From contig JAEVLN010000003.1 of the NCBI GenBank assembly GCA_018350325.1, positions 3,502,441 through 3,566,440 on the forward strand: a stretch of DNA of 64,000 nucleotides, in the 5' to 3' direction. Both the position numbers and the translations under genes were made by a program. Under the pieces are notes generated by a model. That model saw nothing but the letters and a program-made list of their open reading frames with translations. It ran no database searches and was not told the DNA's origin. The DNA is from Globodera rostochiensis. Taxonomy: Eukaryota > Nematoda > Chromadorea > Rhabditida > Heteroderidae. Shown one piece after another: positions 11,205 to 21,129 of this stretch. Positions within the stretch are counted from its first letter, which is position 1. Every line of letters begins with the position of its first letter.

Positions 11205-11625
11205 ATGAGCTGCAAAAAACTGGCATGTGTCGCTCGCTCTCTTTTTGCGTTGAGCCTCAGAAACCTGCATAAAACTGGGATTGGCGATCTTTTAAGCGAT
11301 GATCCCCAGAAAACAGGGATGTGCCGCTCTCATTTAGCGATGATCCCCAGAAAACTGGGATGTGCCGCTCTTTTTAGCGATGATCCCCAGAAAACTGGGA
11401 TGTGCCGCTCTCTTTTAGCGATGATCCCCAGAAAATTGGGATGTGCCGCTCTCTTAAGCGATGATCCCCAGAAAACTGGGATGTTCCGCTCTCTTTTAGC
11501 GATGAACCCCAGAAAACTGGGATGTGCCGCTCTCTTTTAGCGATGATCCCCAGAAAATTGGGATGTGCCGCTCTCTTAAGCGATGATCCCCAGAAAACTG
11601 GGATGTGCCGCTCTATGGTTCATTA
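11205..11625. repeat. 42-bp hairpin tandem array
   Basis: About nine to ten units of roughly 42 bp containing AGCGATGATCCCCAGAAAAC and then TGGGATGTGCCGCTCTC. Each unit includes the hairpin CCCAG-AAAA-CTGGG. The 111-codon open frame here is a consequence of the repeat and is not called as a gene. Confidence 0.85.
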
Positions 11626-11630
11626 CAATC

Positions 11631-12050
11631 AGAGCTGTGTAGTAACAACTACACATACTAAAATTGCCTAAGACAACCCAGAAGGCTATATAAAGGGTTG
11701 CCTTTTTGTCAGTTATGACAGACTTTGGTTAGGGTATGCCATTATAGTAAAGTTGTGTAGTCATTCAATAAGAGCTGTGTAGTAACAACTACACATACTA
11801 AAATTGCCTAAGACAACCCAGAAGGCTATATAAAGGGTTGCCTTTTTGTCAGTTATGACAGACTTTGGTTAGGGTATGCCATTATAGTAAAGTTGTGTAG
11901 TCATTCAATAAGAGCTGTGTAGTAACAACTACACATACTAAAATTGCCTAAAACAACCCAGAAGGCTATATAAAGGGTTTAACTTCGCTTACTAAAATTG
12001 CCTGAACCAACACGGAGGGCTATGTAAAGGGTTGGGTTTTGTCAATATCA
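11631..12050. repeat. 140-bp tandem array with TATA-like modules
   Basis: Units begin AGAGCTGTGTAGTAACAACT at 11631, 11771 and 11911 (period 140 bp; third partial). Each unit carries the TGTGTAGT palindrome, GGCTATATAAAGGGTTG and an inverted repeat TGTCAGTTATGACA. A degenerate module follows near 12020. The regular TATA-like element upstream of the transposase ORF suggests promoter modules, which is inference. Confidence 0.85.
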
Positions 12051-12107
12051 CATAAGCTATTGGGGAGAGTGTGTAGTTATTTTAAGAGCTGTGTAGTCAC
12101 GAAACGA

Positions 12108-12540
12108 ACAGCCCAGAAGAATAAAAGGTGACAGGACCTGCTCCTTCGGGAGATTGTGGTGACAGCCCTGAAGAATAAAGGGTGACAGGACCTGCTCCTT
12201 AGGGAGATTGTGGTGACGGCCCAGAAGAATAAAGGGTGACAGGACCCGCTCCTTAGGGAGATTGTGGTGACGGCCCAGAAGAATAAAGGGTGACAGGACC
12301 TGCTCCTTCGGGAGATTGTGGTGACGGCCCAGAAGAATAAAGTGTGACAGGACCTGCTCCTTAGGGAGATTGTGGTGACGGCCCAGAAGAATAAAGGGTG
12401 ACAGGACCTGCTCCTTCGGGAGATTGTGGTGACGGGCCAGAAGAATAAAGGGTGACAGGACCAGCTCCTTCGGGAGATTGTGGTGACGGCCCAGAAGACT
12501 AAAGGGTGACAGGACCTGCTCCTTCGGGAGATTGTGGTTA
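12108..12540. repeat. 54-bp tandem array with UUCG-type hairpins
   Basis: Eight units of 54 bp. Each contains CCAGAAGAATAAAGGGTGAC, then GGACCTGCTCC and a GGGAG half. The stem CTCC/GGAG encloses TTCG in most units and TTAG in others. Because 54 is a multiple of three, a 191-codon minus-strand frame stays open (18-residue repeats); I treat that as a shadow. Confidence 0.85.
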
Positions 12541-12781
12541 AAAGATAAAAGGAATCTGCACTCTAGCCGTCTTTTTTGGCTATTTGGGGTATGTGACTCC
12601 TGGGTGGCAGATTTGCTACAGGACGTCTTCACATCGTGGCATTATGCGAGAGGCAAACTTTGATCTTCTATGTCTCATTTTTGTTTGAATAAATATTTTA
12701 TTTGTGTGTACGTTAATGGTCAATATTTGCCTGTCTACTTTTGCCACACTCACATATTTAATGCTGACTTTTTGTTCTTAG

Positions 12782-15700
12782 ATGCCTTCTAAACAAAGAG
12801 AGTTACGAAAGCTGAGAACTGAGCGGTACCAGCGGCGAGCAGACCAGTCTGTCAGCCCGGGTAGCTCACGTATCCCAAATAGTCCATTTTTGGACTTCAA
12901 CGGGAGTGCAGATGGGAATGGGGACACGCCCCTTGGCACTACGCCAAAAATGTGTGCTTTGCAAATAAGCACACCGGCTTCGTCTACGGGGAAAAAAAGG
13001 GGCAGACCCTCAAAAGCCGGAAAGACATCGGCTGGACTTGACAGTGCGTCTTTTAATGACACACCACGCACTACACAAAGTGAAAGTGCTATTAATTCGC
13101 CGTGCAAGAAAAAAGATAAGTCCTTAAATTGCACTGAAAGTCTGAACGAAAATATGACTAAAGCAATACCTTCGACCCCTGTCACAGCGAAAAGTAGCCG
13201 TGGAGGGCGTCCTTCAATAAATATTAAAGGAGCAGGCAGGAGGAAAGATGTTGATTGCATGAGTGAAAGCTCAATAATGGAAGACAGCTTTGAGCAAAAT
13301 GTACCAATGGAGGTTGAAGAAGCGCTTAAAGAAGTGGATAGCAACCTCAAATTGGTGGATGCAAGCGCAGTAAAAAATATTGATTTCAACACGGTGCGCA
13401 TGAATTTTGCAACAACTCGAAATGCAAATTGCAGAATAAGGCGATGGGCTGGTATTGGCCTATATGCTGATGATTCAACATCATCAGGGCCCAGATTCAT
13501 CGAGACATGTTGGAACAAGCCCGATGAGTGGCTAAACGACGGATTTATTAGCGTTTATTTGGCATACTTGGCGTCCATTTCCCAACGTAAAGTTGTCGTT
13601 GTGGATCCGCTTGTCTCTACTCCGGATACCGCTGTAGTTAAACGAAGCGCATTTAAAAACTACACATTCGGATATGATCCGAACAATGCGGCAGAGGTTA
13701 TTCTTATGCCGCTAAACTTTCCAAATCACTGGACACTTCTTGTCCACGATGTAGCGGTTGGAACGTATTTTGCAGACTCGCTGCATATAAGCAGAATGGA
13801 TTTTGCCAGAAGTGAACTTATAAAGGACATTATTGTTGACATTGTCCCAGTTGAACGTTCGTCAATCGTGATTGAAAACGTTAACAACTTAACGCCGCAG
13901 CAAGACGGTTTTAGCTGCGGCTACTTCGCTTGTCTGTATGCGGAGGCGTGGCTTACGAGCCCAAAAACATTCATTTTGAAAAATTTGAATATAAACTATG
14001 AAAAAAAAAGAATTTTATGGCACTTAAATGAGCTTTACAGCTCTGATAATGTGCCATATCATCCAAGGGCGGATGTAGTTTTGCCCTGCCCATTTGTCAA
14101 GAGGCTGCAAATGGAAGATGCGCAATCAACATCCAAATTTGGTCAGTCAAATGTGCAAGCGGATGCTGATGATTCCGACGATATTATTTTCGTCGATGTT
14201 CCGGCCAAGGAGAAAAGTGCGGAAGGAAATATTTTCTTCATCGATCCTCCATTGCATGAACAGGCAGTTCATCCAGCCTCGCCGGCTATGAATGCTGTTC
14301 TGACACAGGCAGAATTACCTGGTGAGAATCAAGCAGATGAACTTGCTTTGATTGTTGAATCTTGCCAAGTGCAAGAACCTATCGCGCAGGCCAATGAAGT
14401 AATTTTCAAACGGCCAAAAACGCCACCAAGGCGTTCTTTGCGCATTAAACGATTGAGCAATTCACTCAGTCGGTCACCATCACCCGCAGCAAAACGCGCG
14501 CCAGCTACACAGGGGCTTAATTTAATAACGTCATTGACAAAGCGTTGCCACATGATCCATAAAGGTTGGCACTGCGCTGCTGCGGCAGCCAAGCATTTTC
14601 CAGACTATTGCGATTCTGGGAAGCTTGGAGAAAAAAAGTGCCAGCATTGTGGAGCACATCTCTTCGAGCACGAAGACAGCAACATATGCTGCCGTCAAGG
14701 GAGAGTTGAATTGCCGACATTGAACCCACACCCTGATGAGCTCAAACAGCTAATTGTGGGAGACAACCAAACCCGCGAGGGGAAGGAGTTTGTCAGAAAC
14801 ATGTCGCGATACAACAACCTGCTTCAGTTTGCCAGCGTGTCCGCTGGCAACAAGCCATGCCCAGCTGGTGGTCCGATGGCAGTAATTCTCAATGGAGAAT
14901 TCCATCGGCGTATCAGCAGCATGCAGGCTGGAACTACACAGACACCTGGCTTCGGCCAGCTGTATATACTGGATCCAGTCGAAGCAATGGAGCAGCGAAG
15001 AAGCAACCCCACTTTTACGGGTGAAAAAATAACAACCAACGATGAGTTTGTTCAAGGTCACAAGCTCAATGACAAAACGCTGGAGTCATTGGAAAAAATG
15101 ATCCAGGAAAATCATCCTGCTGCAAAAGCCTACAAACAGGCTCGCGAACAATTGCATGATCTTTTCAAGACACAGAAGGCGGAAGAATTGCGCTTTTTCC
15201 GTATGACTCTGTTACACGAGCGCAGAACTCCTGCAGGTGTGAAAGACCCAAAGTTGCATCCCAACCAAATTATTACACCCTCAACGGGCGAGGGCATGTT
15301 CGCAATCCATGCGGATCCCAGTGGAGCACCTCCACCAAAGGGGATTTGGGTCGAGAACAAGCAAGGGCAGTTAAATGAAATAGCCCCATTCAGCCCATGG
15401 ACCGACAGCCTGGCGTACCCATTGATAAAACCGTGCGGCGATGATGGGTACTACACAGGCATTAAATATGCCAAACCACCCTCACGAAAGCGTAAAAGCG
15501 ACGTAAGCACAGATAATTTGTTCGACACAGATGTCGATTCTGATCTCGGGTCGTGCGCAGCAGACTCTGATGCATCGTCTGATGCTGGATCTGTTGTATC
15601 TGGCACATCGTCAGTTAGCGGGCGGTTTGGAAAAGCAAGGCAATTTGTTTCACTGCGAGATTATTGTAAGTACTATCTTGCAATAAGGGACGGTGACGTT

Positions 15701-18700
15701 GCGGCGGGATACCATCACATATTGGCATGTGGTGGTGGCCTTGGTCAGCGCTGGATCCTCGATCAGGCTGCCAAAATTGACTGGCAGATAGCCACTTTTT
15801 TGCGCAGGCCAGACATGGACCTGCGGATCAGCACTCCACGCAACTTGCTGCAGTATTTGATCAACCAATACAATAAGCAGAAAGCACGCCAAAACCCCAA
15901 TGCACTACGCAAAAGTGTTGATGACATTGGCAGTGTAGTACGCCTCTCTGAGAAGAATGTGAACTCTCTTCAATATTGGAAGAAAATGTACGAAGATTGC
16001 AACACAATCTTTGCGCGATATCACGACGCAAAAAAAGCGCGTCTGTTCATCACATTCACCAACAACAGAGAGTGGCCAGAGTTCAAACAAAATCTGTATA
16101 AAAACGGTCAAGTATTTACTGACCGTTTCGATCTCTGGATGCGAGTATGGTGCAGCAAAATTGCTGTTTTCCGACAAGAACTTTATGAGAAGAATTACTT
16201 TGGAACGATCATCGGATCTGGCGAATCCATGGAGTTCCAAGGGCGTGGCGGTCCACATGCCCACATTGTTGCTCAGACTGACTTGAACGCCATTCCCGAA
16301 GTCATTCAAGAGTATATTTGGGCACATATTCCATCTTTGCCTGACAAAGATGATGATACGCCCATTGCCCAAATGCATCGCGAAATTCGCGAATTAATAC
16401 ACATGCAACTACACAGATGCAGTGACACCTGGTGTGGTCCAAAAGACCCTAAAACTGGGCGGTGCAAAAAGGGTTTCCCTGCTACATACTCTAAGTGTAC
16501 AATACTGCACCCGGACAGGCCGGCGGTGTACTTCCGGCCAAGCCCAGCAGAGGGTGGTGCCCAAATTGAAGTCAATAAACTCATCTATGACAATTCGCAT
16601 GTAGTGCCTTTCAACCCGTTTATTTTATTACGGTACAGAGTCCACCACAATGTGTTGTTCGCCTATGGAAACAAAGCAAACATTAAATACGCACTCAAGT
16701 ACCCTTTCAAAGGGCCAGGACATTGCTATGTAGAGTGCAAAGAGGAGTCCGGCAACAAGATCGGTATTGATGAGCCGGCTCAATACGCCAAAATGAACTT
16801 CCGTGGTGCTACAGAAGCCTATGCGGTTGTTAATTCAATCGCATATGTAAGACTTTCGCACCACGTTGTCAAATTGAGCATTCATTTGCCAAACCAGCAA
16901 CCGATTGTGTTCAGAGCTGGTCAGTTGGTGAGCAAAGCTCAACAAATTGAGCAAGGGGAATTGCCAGAAACGCCATGCTCGGCATACTGGAAACAGTGGC
17001 AAAATGAATGGAAGGACGAACCTGAATTTAAGGGCATGCTTTTTGTGCAAGTCCCTGAGCGGTTCAGATGGGTCAAAGACAAATGGGTGGCGTATAAAAG
17101 AAAGCAAACCAAAAGACCCCCGATTGGTCGGATTGTTCCTGTTCCACCATCGGACCCGGAACGGTTTGCGCTGTATCAGCTCATGCGTCACTATCCAGGT
17201 GATCCCGCCCAACTGAAAATGGTCAACCAACAGCCGTGTACCTCATTTATTGAGGCGGCTATTAAACATGGACTCCTTGAAGATGACCGAGTTTGGAACA
17301 AAACGCTCGAGGAAGCGTCGTTATCGCGTTGGCCAGACCAAATGAGATGGCTCTTTGTGAGCATCCTGGTCTTTGGGCAGCCGAGCAATGCCCGTGAATT
17401 GTGGGACAAGTACAAAGCCCAAATGTACCACCCACATGGTATTGCCAGCAAAGCACAACGTCTGGCAAAGGAGCTGCAGGCTCTTGCCGACATTGATTGG
17501 CGGTTGTTCAATTTTGGCTTTAGCTGTGTACACTTCGGCTTGCCAGATCCGCCAAACTCTATGGCCAAGAACACTGAAAAGGCAGTTGAAGAATTTTTCT
17601 TTGGCGATGATGATTTGAATGTGCCACCAGGCCTACCAAATGCAAATCAGCCAGAGGAAAATCAACCTCCGCCTCTCAATAGCGACCAACAAATGGTCTT
17701 TGATGCTGTTGTGCAGGCTACACAGACAGATCCAAGCGATCAGTCTGTGCCTCGCCGACTTTTTGTGTACGGCGACGGAGGAACAGGCAAAACGTACCTG
17801 TTTGGCCAAATTATACGGCGTTTGCGAAAAGCGCCATACAGCAAGAAAGTGCTTGCCACTGCATCGACTGGATGCGCAGCCATTTTGCTGCCGTATGGCA
17901 AGACGGCCCATTCCACCTTCCGTCTCGGCAGAGAAGTGTCTTTGGACAAACTTCCAAGCATTCCTCTGGAAAGCTTTTTCGCCAGACGGATTCGTGAAGC
18001 ACAGCTGATCATCATTGACGAGATCACAATGCTTAACAACACGGTGATTGAGGTGATCGACCGAGTGTGCAAGGAAATGGCAATTCGCCAGCACAAGGAA
18101 CTCCTCTTTGGAGGAAAGACGGTCATTTTCAGCGGTGACTTTAAACAATCACTGCCGGTCGTGCCTCATGAAGGCTTAGCCGCACAAGTGGCGGCTTGCT
18201 TTCAGACATCTCCGTTGTTTGGTCAATTCACCACAATGAAGCTGACCATCAACCACCGTTTGGGCAAAGGGCAACAAGACTATGCGAAAATGTGCCGCCA
18301 AATTGGGCACGGAGAGGCTGGAGAATTCTTCTGGATTCCTCCTCAATTCCTCCTACACAGCAGTGAAGATCTGATTAACTTTGTGTATCCGGACTTCCAA
18401 CAACTCCTTGGTAACGACCAGGAGCTGCTCAACCGTTTGATTCTCGCTCCACACATTCAAACATGTGACGAGATCAACGAACTAATGATGGATAATGTGC
18501 CAGGTCAAGTGCGTGAATATTTGTCCACTGACAAACCACTTGACGAACGCCCACTGGACATCGACGAAATCGAGTCGGAAGTGGCCGCTTTGAACCAACG
18601 CGCAGACTCGGGGATGCCTCCCCATCGTCTGCGACTAAAAGTCGGTTGCGTTGTCGTCCTCCTGATCAACAAAAGTGACAGGGAAGGACTAATCAACGGC

Positions 18701-19093
18701 ACACGTATCGTCATTGAAGAACTTGGTGAAAATAAAATCACCGGCAGAGCAATCAATGGCACTGCTGTTGGGGGCCAAGTGCGCTTCTTCATTGAACGAA
18801 CGCGCAATGTGTACGAGGATAAGGCGCCTGGCGGCCTGAAATATGAGCGTTTGCAGTTCCCAATTAAACCTGCATTCGCTATGACCATTCTTAAAGGTCA
18901 AGGCCAGACAATCCGCACTGTCGGCATCGACCTTGAAAGGGAAGTCTTTTCCCACGGTCAATTATACACAGCCTTTTCACGGGCATCGGACGGCAACAAT
19001 GTCCGAGTGTATGCTCCAAACAGGGAGACTGATGCACAAGGCAGAGCCAAAGTGCTCAACATTGTGGCAACAAATATGCTTCAATTGCAATAA
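12782..19093 (+). CDS. Helitron Rep-helicase with N-terminal Ulp1/C48 protease domain
   Basis: Intact single-exon 2103-residue transposase. Order of parts: AT-hook-like KKRGRPSK (about residue 80) and GGRPS; Ulp1/C48 cysteine protease domain at about 230-400 with WLND, NHWTLL (His about 316), YFADS (Asp about 332), and TPQQDGFSCGYF (Gln about 371, Cys about 378); Ser/Pro/Arg linker; Cys/His motif CQHCGAH..ICCRQGRVELP (about 619-645), typical of Helitron Rep N-termini; the family segment GGGLGQRWILDQ..KI; HUH nuclease with LFITFTNNREWPEF (about 1085), GGPHAHIV (about 1156) and the two-Tyr motif KYALKYPFKG (about 1301); Pif1-type SF1B helicase with GDGGTGKT (about 1663), IIIDEITM (about 1745), SGDFKQSLPVV and QLYTAFSRA (about 2059). 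All catalytic residues appear present. TTCTTAG directly before the ATG could be a splice acceptor. Confidence 0.93.
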   Translation: MPSKQRELRKLRTERYQRRADQSVSPGSSRIPNSPFLDFNGSADGNGDTPLGTTPKMCALQISTPASSTGKKRGRPSKAGKTSAGLDSASFNDTPRTTQSESAINSPCKKKDKSLNCTESLNENMTKAIPSTPVTAKSSRGGRPSINIKGAGRRKDVDCMSESSIMEDSFEQNVPMEVEEALKEVDSNLKLVDASAVKNIDFNTVRMNFATTRNANCRIRRWAGIGLYADDSTSSGPRFIETCWNKPDEWLNDGFISVYLAYLASISQRKVVVVDPLVSTPDTAVVKRSAFKNYTFGYDPNNAAEVILMPLNFPNHWTLLVHDVAVGTYFADSLHISRMDFARSELIKDIIVDIVPVERSSIVIENVNNLTPQQDGFSCGYFACLYAEAWLTSPKTFILKNLNINYEKKRILWHLNELYSSDNVPYHPRADVVLPCPFVKRLQMEDAQSTSKFGQSNVQADADDSDDIIFVDVPAKEKSAEGNIFFIDPPLHEQAVHPASPAMNAVLTQAELPGENQADELALIVESCQVQEPIAQANEVIFKRPKTPPRRSLRIKRLSNSLSRSPSPAAKRAPATQGLNLITSLTKRCHMIHKGWHCAAAAAKHFPDYCDSGKLGEKKCQHCGAHLFEHEDSNICCRQGRVELPTLNPHPDELKQLIVGDNQTREGKEFVRNMSRYNNLLQFASVSAGNKPCPAGGPMAVILNGEFHRRISSMQAGTTQTPGFGQLYILDPVEAMEQRRSNPTFTGEKITTNDEFVQGHKLNDKTLESLEKMIQENHPAAKAYKQAREQLHDLFKTQKAEELRFFRMTLLHERRTPAGVKDPKLHPNQIITPSTGEGMFAIHADPSGAPPPKGIWVENKQGQLNEIAPFSPWTDSLAYPLIKPCGDDGYYTGIKYAKPPSRKRKSDVSTDNLFDTDVDSDLGSCAADSDASSDAGSVVSGTSSVSGRFGKARQFVSLRDYCKYYLAIRDGDVAAGYHHILACGGGLGQRWILDQAAKIDWQIATFLRRPDMDLRISTPRNLLQYLINQYNKQKARQNPNALRKSVDDIGSVVRLSEKNVNSLQYWKKMYEDCNTIFARYHDAKKARLFITFTNNREWPEFKQNLYKNGQVFTDRFDLWMRVWCSKIAVFRQELYEKNYFGTIIGSGESMEFQGRGGPHAHIVAQTDLNAIPEVIQEYIWAHIPSLPDKDDDTPIAQMHREIRELIHMQLHRCSDTWCGPKDPKTGRCKKGFPATYSKCTILHPDRPAVYFRPSPAEGGAQIEVNKLIYDNSHVVPFNPFILLRYRVHHNVLFAYGNKANIKYALKYPFKGPGHCYVECKEESGNKIGIDEPAQYAKMNFRGATEAYAVVNSIAYVRLSHHVVKLSIHLPNQQPIVFRAGQLVSKAQQIEQGELPETPCSAYWKQWQNEWKDEPEFKGMLFVQVPERFRWVKDKWVAYKRKQTKRPPIGRIVPVPPSDPERFALYQLMRHYPGDPAQLKMVNQQPCTSFIEAAIKHGLLEDDRVWNKTLEEASLSRWPDQMRWLFVSILVFGQPSNARELWDKYKAQMYHPHGIASKAQRLAKELQALADIDWRLFNFGFSCVHFGLPDPPNSMAKNTEKAVEEFFFGDDDLNVPPGLPNANQPEENQPPPLNSDQQMVFDAVVQATQTDPSDQSVPRRLFVYGDGGTGKTYLFGQIIRRLRKAPYSKKVLATASTGCAAILLPYGKTAHSTFRLGREVSLDKLPSIPLESFFARRIREAQLIIIDEITMLNNTVIEVIDRVCKEMAIRQHKELLFGGKTVIFSGDFKQSLPVVPHEGLAAQVAACFQTSPLFGQFTTMKLTINHRLGKGQQDYAKMCRQIGHGEAGEFFWIPPQFLLHSSEDLINFVYPDFQQLLGNDQELLNRLILAPHIQTCDEINELMMDNVPGQVREYLSTDKPLDERPLDIDEIESEVAALNQRADSGMPPHRLRLKVGCVVVLLINKSDREGLINGTRIVIEELGENKITGRAINGTAVGGQVRFFIERTRNVYEDKAPGGLKYERLQFPIKPAFAMTILKGQGQTIRTVGIDLEREVFSHGQLYTAFSRASDGNNVRVYAPNRETDAQGRAKVLNIVATNMLQLQ

Positions 19094-19504
19094 GCATTTA
19101 ATGAAATGAAGCTATAGTCCTAAGGCATTTTGACACTAAAATTGCAATGAACAATAAATGCCAAACCATTCCCATCTGCACTTTAATTTGCACGAAGGAT
19201 GGTGAAGAGCGAGGGGAGGAGTCGAAGTTTTACACGGCATGGCCCTCTTTAGGGCCTCCAATCCGAGCGATTTGCTATCTGAAGTGCTCAAAAGTGTCAA
19301 TGCCTGGACTAAAGGGAGGGAGGAGGGTATGATGTGCGAGTTGGGGCACTTCCGGTTTCCATTGCACTGAAAGCAATGTGTCAGCTCTGTAAAGAGTGAA
19401 GCCAAGTGCACGTCGGTTGACGCAAAGACCCTAACTGTCAGAAAAATCAAAGGGCGCAATGTTAGCAATTTATTCATTATGACGCAAAGTGTAGGAGTTA
19501 TTGC
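19094..19504. other. 3' flank of Helitron ORF
   Basis: Non-coding stretch between the transposase stop and the downstream octamer array. Contains ATGAACAATAAATG near 19146 (possible AATAAA signal). Nothing else recognised. Confidence 0.5.
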
Positions 19505-20110
19505 ATTGCGATGCTGTGTAGGGTATGTAGGTACGACTTATATCGTTTTAAATGCGTATTGAAGTGTGTAGTTACAAAATAAAAGGTGTGTAGTAAATAC
19601 ACATAGAAGTTGTGTAGTATAACTGCAGATACTGAAATATTCTAAGTGTAGTTACTTCTCATGTGTAGTTACCGCTATTACCCTACCGCATTGACATTAT
19701 TCTTATAAGCAGATAATACCATCATTCCCTGTGTAGTTATTTCACAGTTGTGTAGTTTCTACCACTACCGCTCATTGGTCCTTAGAACATCGACCATACA
19801 TCTTCCCCTGTGTATTCACTTCTAAATTGTGTAGTAATACACCTTCCCTACGCAAAGCCGACTTTCCCTGTGTAGTTATTTTACAGTTGTGTAGTTACTA
19901 CCACTACCCATACATCTTCCCCTGTGTATTCACTTCTAAATTGTGTAGTAATACACCATCCCTACGCAAAGCCGACTTTCCCTGTGTAGTTATTTCACAG
20001 TTGTGTAGTTACTACCACTACCGCTCGTTGGCTATTTCCTTAGAACATCGACCATACATCTTCCTTCCCCTGTGTATTCACTTCTAAATTGTGTAGTAAT
20101 ACACCTCCCC
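19505..20110. repeat. TGTGTAGT array in Helitron 3' tail
   Basis: More than fifteen TGTGTAGT or near copies, organised partly as tandem blocks with TTCCCCTGTGTATTCACTTC and ACGCAAAGCCGACTTTCCC (two to three copies). Matches the octamer upstream of the ORF and so ties both flanks to one element. Confidence 0.8.
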
Positions 20111-20213
20111 TACGCAGCTTATTGGCACTATTCCTTATAACCCCGCGCACACATGTAAAAATCAGTGGCATAACTGCACACGCCGAACCCCGACCTAGGT
20201 AGCGAAGCTCGAT

Positions 20214-20267
20214 AAGCGCGTTAGCGCTTTACCAGCACATAGAGAGGGTTGTACCTCACTCCACTAG
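20214..20267 (+). other. Helitron 3' terminus (H1)
   Basis: Hairpin AAGCGC-GTTA-GCGCTT (20214-20229), spacer, then CTCCACTAG ending at 20267 with T following. Nearly the same 3' terminal sequence, from CTAGGTAGCGAAGCTC onward, recurs at 30473-30539, the end of H3. Confidence 0.82.
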
Positions 20268-21064
20268 TTTCATATAGTATTAGAACAAACTCGACTTTCA
20301 TTTTTCATCAAAAGCTTTCCGGACATATTATATACCATTCGATAGCTCTTGACGAGATCTACACACTTTTTCACTTTCATTTTTCGTCAAATTCAGTCCC
20401 AAGCGAACTATTCAGTCCCAAAGAGGCCAAAATCGACTTTCGTACTCAAAAACTAATTTGAGCATTCCGAGAATCAGGAGCGTCCTAAAAGTTGTGCATT
20501 AGTGAAGAAACTTTTTGTCGCGCATTCAGGAAAACTATAGACTTTTCAGTACCGTGGACAACTGAGTCCCAGGGAGCGAGTTGCGGTCCACTTTGGCAGT
20601 TTTAGTGTTACGAAATTTTTTCTTCTTATCACAAGCGCTTAGATCTTGCTGGTAGGATTTTAAGTTGGAATGTTTGGGACAAGTTCGCCAGCAATCCCAT
20701 TTTGATCAGAACAAAACTGTGGCCTGCAAAAATTGGCAAAAATTGCTATGTCGGAGGTTCAAATTTCGTTTTTTGTCATTAACTTTATTTGCTTTGCCCG
20801 TAGCCCTTAGCAATGTTTTGCAATATTGTGGAGCTTTTCGAGCTGCGTCGAATGGTGTTTAGTTGGTTTGAAACTTTTCAGAACTCTTTGAGCTAGGCCC
20901 CCTCGAAGGTTTTTCGGTTTTTTGTCATTAACTTTTTTTGGGGTGGATTTAAAAAAAAACAAAAAATACTTTCAAAACCCAACTTTTCAAGAGCTTTCGA
21001 ATGATATAAACTTCCCCAGTCAAAAGTTTTCAAATGCACTTTGGCTGGGGATTTGGCGCTGGGA

Positions 21065-21120
21065 TGGCCGAGTGGTGAGTGCTGGGGGCTGGGGTGGCCG
21101 CTGGCTGGAGGTTCGAATCC
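21065..21120 (+). other. tRNA-like sequence in R block 2
   Basis: Perfect box A TGGCCGAGTGG (21065-21075) and perfect box B GGTTCGAATCC (21110-21120), 34 bp apart, in a GC-rich island starting GGCGCTGGGA near 21055. Resembles the start of a class II tRNA (Leu or Ser type), but flanking acceptor-stem pairing is poor. Probably a tRNA-derived promoter, not a functional tRNA. Confidence 0.5.
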
Positions 21121-21129
21121 CCGTGCCTG

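Larger units (their letters stand above)
9204..20267 (+). mobile_element. Autonomous Helitron H1
   Basis: Rolling-circle DNA transposon of about 11 kb. It carries an intact Rep-helicase ORF (12782-19093) and ends at 20267 with a 6-bp-stem hairpin followed, after a spacer, by CTCCACTAG next to T, the Helitron-type CTRR terminus. The left boundary is inferred: the block beginning TATATATGTTAG..TGACAAGG near 9204 recurs immediately after the CTAG ends of this family at 20267 and 24450. A canonical 5' TC is not obvious at 9204, so the left end is uncertain. TGTGTAGT repeats occur on both sides of the ORF (10.55-12.1 kb and 19.5-20.1 kb), showing that these flanks belong to the same element. Confidence 0.72.

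Noticed and set aside
11205..11540. 111-codon ORF
   Set aside because: Entirely made of the 42-bp hairpin repeat.
12057..12632. 191-codon minus-strand ORF
   Set aside because: Produced by the 54-bp tandem array (18-residue repeats) inside the Helitron 5' region; no independent coding evidence.
12778..13518. 246-codon minus-strand ORF
   Set aside because: Shadow of the Helitron ORF on the other strand; the plus-strand frame has clear domains.
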